Assembly (NCBI RefSeq): GCF_000284015.1
Contig: NC_016943.1
Coordinates: 537,541-601,540 of the forward strand
Reading direction: 5' to 3'
DNA from: Blastococcus saxobsidens DD2
GTDB lineage: Bacteria > Actinomycetota > Actinomycetes > Mycobacteriales > Geodermatophilaceae
DNA length: 64,000 nucleotides
Shown: piece by piece, positions 59,209-64,000 of the stretch
Numbering within the stretch: the first letter of the stretch is position 1
Layout: every line of letters starts with the position of its first letter
Notes under the pieces: model-generated
The model's input: only the letters and a program-made list of their open reading frames with translations
What the model was told of the DNA's origin: nothing
The model's database searches: none
Program-made: the position numbers and the translations under genes

Positions 59209-60660
59209 GTGGGCAGGCACGCCGCGTCAGGCAGTGACGGACTGAGCCAGGGAAACGCGTCTGCAGCCGGTGGGCGGCGCCGGACCGATCCGGTCGACGG
59301 TGCGCGGCCGGGCATCGCTCAGGGGCTGTCCGACCACCCGACGGCCCCCGGGCGCGAGCGGGGTCGCGACGTGCGGCTCGACGCCCCCGCCGAGCCGCCG
59401 CGGCAGATGTCGCGTTCCCGGCTCCCGCTCCCTCCGGTTCCGGCCGGGCCTCATCCCGCAGCCGCACGCAGCGGTGCCGTCCCCTTCCAGGCGGTGCCCG
59501 CAGCCGAGCCGCGCGTCGAGCGGCCGGCTCCGGTCCGTGGCGCCGACGTCCTGACCCCCGTCTCGGCGCCGCACGCGTTCGGCGAGCAGCCGGCCCACCT
59601 GGCCGGGAAGGCCGGCGTCGCGGACGTCATGCCGTCGCGCACGCGGGTGCCGGACGAGCCGCTGGCGACCGCCGGTCCCAGCCAGGACGTGCGCACCGCC
59701 GCGCCGCGGGTGCCGCGTGTCCCGCGCCAGACCACGCCCGGGGGTACCCCCTCCTCCTCCTACGGCGACTGGACCAAGCCGTCCCGGACCGACGAGACCG
59801 GCCGCTCGCGGCTCGGCCTGGACGCCGGGCCGGAGCTGCAGCGCGTTCCGCCGGCGCCCGCCACCAGCGCGATCCCCGAGCGGGAGACGGCGGCCCGTCG
59901 CGACCAGGTCGCCGGCGTCGACGACGACCTCGACGCGCACGAGTACTACGCCGACGCGGACCACGACTACGACGACGTCGAGCTCACCACCGGCGGGGCC
60001 GCCGTGGTCGCGGGGCCGGGGGCCGGGCCGGCGAAGCGCAGCCGGGCCACCTACCGTGCCGAGCGGCAGGTCGCCGACGCGGCGCGCCGCAAGGCCGCCA
60101 AGCGCAACGGCACCCCCGACGTGCTGTTCGAGGACGAACCCGACCGCAAGCCCCGGCGCGTCCTCAAGGGCCTCGTCGCCATGGCGGTCGTGGCCGGCGC
60201 CGTGCTCGGCGTCTACACGGTCACGCAGCCGGGGCCCACGGCGCCCGCGGCGCAGGCCGAGGCCGCGGCCCCGCCCGTCGCGCCCACCGTCGCCCCGCCG
60301 ACCCAGGCCCTGCCGCCGCTGAACACGCTGCCGCTGGACGTCGAGGCCGCCGCGACCACACCCGTCCGGGTACCGGTCACCGTCCTCAACGCGACCACCA
60401 TCACCGGGCTGGCCGGCAAGATCTCCGACACCGTCGTCGCCGGCGGCTGGGAGTCCCCGGGCGCGGGGGCCTACCCCGGCACCGACGTGGCGGCCACGAC
60501 CGTCTTCTTCACCGAGGGCGACGAGCAGCAGCGGCAGGCCGCGCTCCAGCTGGTCGAGCAGTTCCCCGACCTGGCGGGCCCCGCGCCCCGGTTCTTCGAG
60601 GTCGCCGACGTGCCGGCGCCCGGTCTGGTCATCGTCGCCACCGGCAACTGGCAGCCCTGA
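59209..60660 (+). CDS. Membrane-anchored LytR_C domain protein
   Basis: 483 aa. Residues 1-~230 are a long disordered, Pro/Arg/Ala-rich cytoplasmic region. After an acidic stretch (DDDLDAHEYYADADHDYDDVEL) and a basic one (SRATYRAERQVADAARRKAAKR) comes a single helix at ~318-340 (LVAMAVVAGAVLGVYTV). Outside lies a Pro/Ala linker and the LytR_C domain (~385-483; VRVPVTVLNATTITGLAGKISDTVVAGGW). That domain occurs at the end of LytR-CpsA-Psr wall-polymer ligases but here stands alone, as in Rv0431. A role in envelope assembly is likely but unproven. Confidence 0.88.
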   Translation: MGRHAASGSDGLSQGNASAAGGRRRTDPVDGARPGIAQGLSDHPTAPGRERGRDVRLDAPAEPPRQMSRSRLPLPPVPAGPHPAAARSGAVPFQAVPAAEPRVERPAPVRGADVLTPVSAPHAFGEQPAHLAGKAGVADVMPSRTRVPDEPLATAGPSQDVRTAAPRVPRVPRQTTPGGTPSSSYGDWTKPSRTDETGRSRLGLDAGPELQRVPPAPATSAIPERETAARRDQVAGVDDDLDAHEYYADADHDYDDVELTTGGAAVVAGPGAGPAKRSRATYRAERQVADAARRKAAKRNGTPDVLFEDEPDRKPRRVLKGLVAMAVVAGAVLGVYTVTQPGPTAPAAQAEAAAPPVAPTVAPPTQALPPLNTLPLDVEAAATTPVRVPVTVLNATTITGLAGKISDTVVAGGWESPGAGAYPGTDVAATTVFFTEGDEQQRQAALQLVEQFPDLAGPAPRFFEVADVPAPGLVIVATGNWQP

Positions 60661-60716
60661 TCGGTGCCTCCGGGCCGGCGCGGAACACGCACGGCCTGCC
60701 GGCCGTTGGGCGCAGC

Positions 60717-63605
60717 GTGCGCCCCCTCTGCGGGCTCGTGCGTTCCCGCCCGCGCCCCGGTGCGCGCGCCACGCTCGCGGCCCTGCTCACCCTCGCCCTG
60801 TCCCTGGGGTTTCTCGTGCTCACGTCCCCCGCCGGTGCGGCGGAGGTCGGCACGGAGGACATCCGGGTGCCGTCCGGTTCCGGTCCCGACGCCGTGGAAC
60901 TCGACGCGACGATCTACCTGCCCGACACCGACGAGCCGGCGCCCGCGGTGGTCCTGGCGCACGGGTTCGGTGGCAGCAAGCGTTCGGTCGCCGATGATGC
61001 GCTCGACCTCGTGGAGCGCGGCTACGTCGTCCTCACCTACTCGGCGCGTGGCTTCGGCGACAGCAGCGGCCGGATCGGCCTGAACGACCCGCGCTACGAG
61101 GTCGCCGACCTCTCCACCCTGCTCGACCTGCTCGCCGAGCGCGACGAGGTGCAGCTCGACGATGACGGCGACCCGCGGGTGGGGGTCGCCGGCGGCTCCT
61201 ACGGCGGGGCGCTGGCCCTGCTCGGTGCCGCCTACGACGAGCGCATCGACGCGATCGCGCCGCAGATCACCTGGCACTCGCTGACCACCGCGCTGTTCCC
61301 CGACCACACCGGGGACCTGGAGACGGGGACCGTCGCCGCGGTACCCCCGACCGTGGACGACGGTGTCTTCAAGCAGCTGTGGGCCGGGCTGTTCTTCGGC
61401 ATCGGCTCGGCGGCGGGTGGCCTGCTCGACGCCGTCGGCGGGGGACCGAGCGGGGCACAGGGCGCCGCGGCCGCGTTGCCGGAGGAGCTGCTCGAGCGCG
61501 CCGCCCAGAACCCGGAGGTCGTCGAGCAGCTGCTCACCTGCGGCCGCTTCCGGCCCGAGATCTGCGCGGCCTACCAGTCGGCCGCCTCCACCGGCACCCT
61601 GACGCCGGAGGTCGCCGCCGTCCTCGACCGCAGCAGCCCGGCCGGGGTGCTCGACCGCATCGAGGCGCCGACCCTGCTCGTCCAGGGCACGCAGGACTCG
61701 CTGTTCGGCCTCGGCCACGCCGACGCCAACGCCCGGGGTATCGCCGGCGACGGCACGCCGGTCAAGGTCGTCTGGTTCGCCGGTGGCCACGACGCCCCCG
61801 GGTCGGGCCGTCAGCAGGAGGACCTGCGCGAGCAGGTCGCCGGCTGGTTCGACTGGTACCTGCGGGGTGCGGGCGAGGAGCCGGGCACCGGCTTCGAGTT
61901 CCCCGCCCCGACCGGTCTGGGCGCCACGGTCGGCCGGGTGCAGGGCGGCGGCCAGACGGTCGTCGCCGAGGAGTACCCGGGCCTGGCCGACGCCGAGCCG
62001 GCCGACCGGGGGTCGGTGAGCCTGGCGGGCCCGGTGCAGCCGGTGGTCACCCCGGCCGGCGGCGCGCCCGCGGCGCTCACGACCGTGCCCGGCCTCGGTG
62101 CGCTCACCGCGGCCCTCGGCGGTACGACCGCCGAGATCCCGGGCCAGTTCGCCGCCTTCGAGAGCGAGCCGCTCGCGACCGCGGTCGAGGTGGTCGGCGC
62201 CTCGACCGTCGACCTGGTGGTCGCCTCGCCCACCGGATCGGCCACCCTCTTCGCCAAGCTCTACGACGTCACGCCGAACGGCGGCACGACGCTGCCGGGC
62301 GGTCTCGTGGCGCCGTTGTCGCTCACCGGCATCTCCACCGACCCCAGCGCGCCCACCCGGATCAGCGTCACGCTGCCAGGCATCGTGCACCGGTTCGAGG
62401 CCGGGCACGCGATGCGGCTGGTGGTCTCCTCGACCGACCAGGCCTACGCGCTCCCGGACGAGGCGGCGGTCTACTCGGTCGGCCTCGCCTCGGCGGGGGC
62501 GGCCAACGGGACGGTCGCGGGCGAGTCGGTGCTCGCCGTCCCGCAGGTCGACGGCCGCACCGAGGCCGAGGCCGGCTCGCTGCGCTGGTGGGCGCTGCTC
62601 GCCGCCGTCGTCGCCCTGGGCCTGCTCGGCTGGGCAGCTGCACTCCTGTGGGGCCGGCACCGCCGGCGCCAGGTCTCGCACGTCGAGCCCGACGGTGAGG
62701 ACGTCCCCCTGCGCTTCGAGGGGGTCACCAAGGCGTACAAGGACGGCTTCGTCGCCGTCCGCGACCTGTCCTTCGAGGTGCGCCGTGGCCAGGTCCTCGG
62801 CCTGCTGGGCCCCAACGGGGCCGGTAAGACGACGTCGCTGCGCATGCTCATGGGCCTCATCCGGCCGACCGAAGGGCGGATCAGCGTCTTCGGGCACGCC
62901 GCCGGGCCGGGCGCGCCGGTGCTGTCCCGGCTGGGCTCCTTCGTGGAGGGCACCGGCCTGCAGCCACACCTGTCCGGCCGCGACAACCTGACCCTCTACT
63001 GGGCCGCGACCGGCCGGCCGGCCGAGGACGCGCACATGGAGGAGGCGATCGCGGTCGCCGGGCTCGGCGCGGCGCTGGACCGGCCGGTGCGCCGGTACAG
63101 CCAGGGCATGCGCCAGCGGGTGGCGATCGCCCAGGCGATGCTCGGGCTGCCCGACCTGCTGGTCCTCGACGAGCCGACCAACGGGCTGGACCCGCCGCAG
63201 ATCCACGCCATGCGCGAGGTGCTGCGCAACTACGCCGCGACCGGCCGCACGGTGATCGTCTCCAGCCACCTGCTCAGCGAGATCGAGCAGACCTGCAGCC
63301 ACGTCGTCGTCATGGCGAAGGGGCAGAAGATCGTGCAGGGCACGGTGGAGGAGATCGTCGGCAGCGGGGGCTCGGTGCTGGTCGGGCTGGCGGACGACGC
63401 CGACACCGACCGGGCGATCGCCGTCCTGTCCGCGTTGCCCGGCGTCACCGCGGGCCGTACCGACGACGGCCTGGTCGCCGAGCTCGACGGCGCCCGGCGG
63501 GCCGACGTGCTCCAGGCACTGGTGGGGGCGGGCATCGCCGTCGATCAGTTCACGCCGCGCCGGCGGCTCGAGGACGCCTTCCTGGCGCTGGTGGGGGAGT
63601 CATGA
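60717..63605 (+). CDS. Fusion: exported alpha/beta-hydrolase (X-Pro dipeptidyl-peptidase-like) - membrane helix - ABC transporter ATPase
   Basis: 962 aa. A signal peptide (to ~42, LTSPAGAAEV) leads to an alpha/beta-hydrolase with GxSxG nucleophile Ser161 (AGGSYGG), Asp327 (QGTQDSLF) and His358 (GGHDAP). A jelly-roll domain (~450-600) like the X-Pro dipeptidyl-peptidase C-terminal domain follows. One helix at ~624-645 crosses inward. Residues ~665-962 are a full ABC ATPase: Walker A GPNGAGKT 698-705, signature YSQGM at 794-798, Walker B Asp818-Glu819. The topology fits: hydrolase outside, ATPase inside. GTG 60717 is taken. The stop overlaps the next start, and a permease follows. Substrate unknown. 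Confidence 0.9.
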   Translation: MRPLCGLVRSRPRPGARATLAALLTLALSLGFLVLTSPAGAAEVGTEDIRVPSGSGPDAVELDATIYLPDTDEPAPAVVLAHGFGGSKRSVADDALDLVERGYVVLTYSARGFGDSSGRIGLNDPRYEVADLSTLLDLLAERDEVQLDDDGDPRVGVAGGSYGGALALLGAAYDERIDAIAPQITWHSLTTALFPDHTGDLETGTVAAVPPTVDDGVFKQLWAGLFFGIGSAAGGLLDAVGGGPSGAQGAAAALPEELLERAAQNPEVVEQLLTCGRFRPEICAAYQSAASTGTLTPEVAAVLDRSSPAGVLDRIEAPTLLVQGTQDSLFGLGHADANARGIAGDGTPVKVVWFAGGHDAPGSGRQQEDLREQVAGWFDWYLRGAGEEPGTGFEFPAPTGLGATVGRVQGGGQTVVAEEYPGLADAEPADRGSVSLAGPVQPVVTPAGGAPAALTTVPGLGALTAALGGTTAEIPGQFAAFESEPLATAVEVVGASTVDLVVASPTGSATLFAKLYDVTPNGGTTLPGGLVAPLSLTGISTDPSAPTRISVTLPGIVHRFEAGHAMRLVVSSTDQAYALPDEAAVYSVGLASAGAANGTVAGESVLAVPQVDGRTEAEAGSLRWWALLAAVVALGLLGWAAALLWGRHRRRQVSHVEPDGEDVPLRFEGVTKAYKDGFVAVRDLSFEVRRGQVLGLLGPNGAGKTTSLRMLMGLIRPTEGRISVFGHAAGPGAPVLSRLGSFVEGTGLQPHLSGRDNLTLYWAATGRPAEDAHMEEAIAVAGLGAALDRPVRRYSQGMRQRVAIAQAMLGLPDLLVLDEPTNGLDPPQIHAMREVLRNYAATGRTVIVSSHLLSEIEQTCSHVVVMAKGQKIVQGTVEEIVGSGGSVLVGLADDADTDRAIAVLSALPGVTAGRTDDGLVAELDGARRADVLQALVGAGIAVDQFTPRRRLEDAFLALVGES

Positions 63606-63630
63606 GTGCCGCGAGGCCGGAGCCGAGCCG

Positions 63631-64000
63631 ATGAGACCGAGCGAGCACGTGCAACCGACCGGCGCCGTCGCCGGCTACCGGCCGGAGCGGACGCTGCGGC
63701 TGTCGGTGGAGCTGCGCCGGCAGTTCAAGCGGCGGCGCACCATCGGCGTCTTCGCGCTGATGATCGCGCTCCCGCTCGTGCTGATCGCGGCGCTGCAGCT
63801 GGGCGCCAGCGAGGAGGCGGCGGAGAACAGCCGGATCAACCTGGTCGACGTCGCGACGGCGAGCGGGCTGAACTTCACCCTGTTCGTGCTGTTCGCGACG
63901 ACGGGGTTCTTCCTGGTCGTCGTGTACGCGCTGTTCTTCGGCGACACGGTGGCCGTCGAGGCGCAGTGGGGGTCGCTGCGGTACGCACTCGCCACCCCGA
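63631..64000 (+). CDS. ABC transporter permease (3'-truncated by window edge)
   Basis: First 123 residues of an ABC-2-type permease, the partner of the fused ATPase. MRPSEHVQPTGAVAGYRPERTL precedes LRRQFKRRRTIGVFALMIALPLVLIAAL, with helix 1 at ~38-56, a short external loop, and helix 2 LNFTLFVLFATTGFFLVVVYALFFGD, then EAQWGSLRYALATP at the window end. ATG 63631 is the start used. A ten-codon ORF (ATG 63602 to TGA 63634) bridges the ATPase stop and this start, with ATGA overlaps at both ends. Confidence 0.8.
   Translation, partial: MRPSEHVQPTGAVAGYRPERTLRLSVELRRQFKRRRTIGVFALMIALPLVLIAALQLGASEEAAENSRINLVDVATASGLNFTLFVLFATTGFFLVVVYALFFGDTVAVEAQWGSLRYALATP

Noticed and set aside
60471-63302. 943-residue minus-strand frame opposite the hydrolase-ABC gene
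   Set aside because: Mirror of a well-supported gene, composition typical of antisense frames.

Overview
The window is about 74% or more GC, has long shadow ORFs in every frame, uses many GTG starts and stops almost always at TGA. Gene content and order (a Tad/helicase block, topA, ppa, dacB, tilS-hpt-ftsH-fol, panC-panD-coaX-lysS-lsr2-clpC, mutY, disA-radA, carD-ispD-ispF-cysS-rlmB) are those of an actinobacterial core chromosome, broadly parallel to the Rv3570-Rv3660 part of Mycobacterium tuberculosis. The MFS-thymidylate kinase fusion, the short intergenic repeats and the small hypotheticals suggest a Geodermatophilaceae member (Blastococcus, Geodermatophilus or Modestobacter type). That placement is inference; no 16S gene is present.

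Layout. 1-4885: 3' end of a Tad/Flp pilus operon (TadB, TadC, a DUF4244 pilin-like peptide, two TadE-like proteins) running head-on into a DECH helicase. 5268-15007: membrane pyrophosphatase, topoisomerase I, a shortened methyltransferase, MFS-Tmk fusion and DNA polymerase III delta'. 15066-20173: tRNA-Thr(CGT), pyrophosphatase, PBP4-type carboxypeptidase, DUF2342 metalloprotease, TilS, Hpt. 20581-25447: FtsH and the folate operon folE-folP-folB-folK-DUF3180. 25545-29327: an osmoprotectant (OpuC-like) ABC transporter whose binding protein looks circularly permuted. 29428-32328: DUF1684, a frameshifted coiled-coil membrane protein, an SDR. 32610-37221: pantothenate/CoA block and lysS. 37367-41656: lsr2, clpC, mutY. 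41734-47207: secreted hypothetical, membrane protein, disA, radA, lipoprotein, UbiA-type prenyltransferase. 47329-51426: carD, ispD, ispF, cysS, rlmB. 51535-58742: DUF445, HtrA-like protease, decayed fetB-like fragment, USP protein, tRNA-Thr(TGT), small membrane proteins, RarD. 58859-64000: DUF3263, LytR_C protein, an exported alpha/beta-hydrolase fused through a membrane helix to an ABC ATPase, and the start of its permease.

No CRISPR array, insertion sequence, prophage or obvious island is visible. The most unusual content is structural: (i) a palindromic element at two convergent 3' ends (29367-29429 and 40675-40756); (ii) a permuted substrate-binding protein; (iii) a hydrolase-ABC ATPase fusion; (iv) three TAG stop codons that double as the -10 box of the next, apparently leaderless gene; (v) genes in decay (fetB remnant, frameshifted coiled-coil gene, internally shortened Tam). 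All family assignments are from reading the translated sequence; no database search was run.
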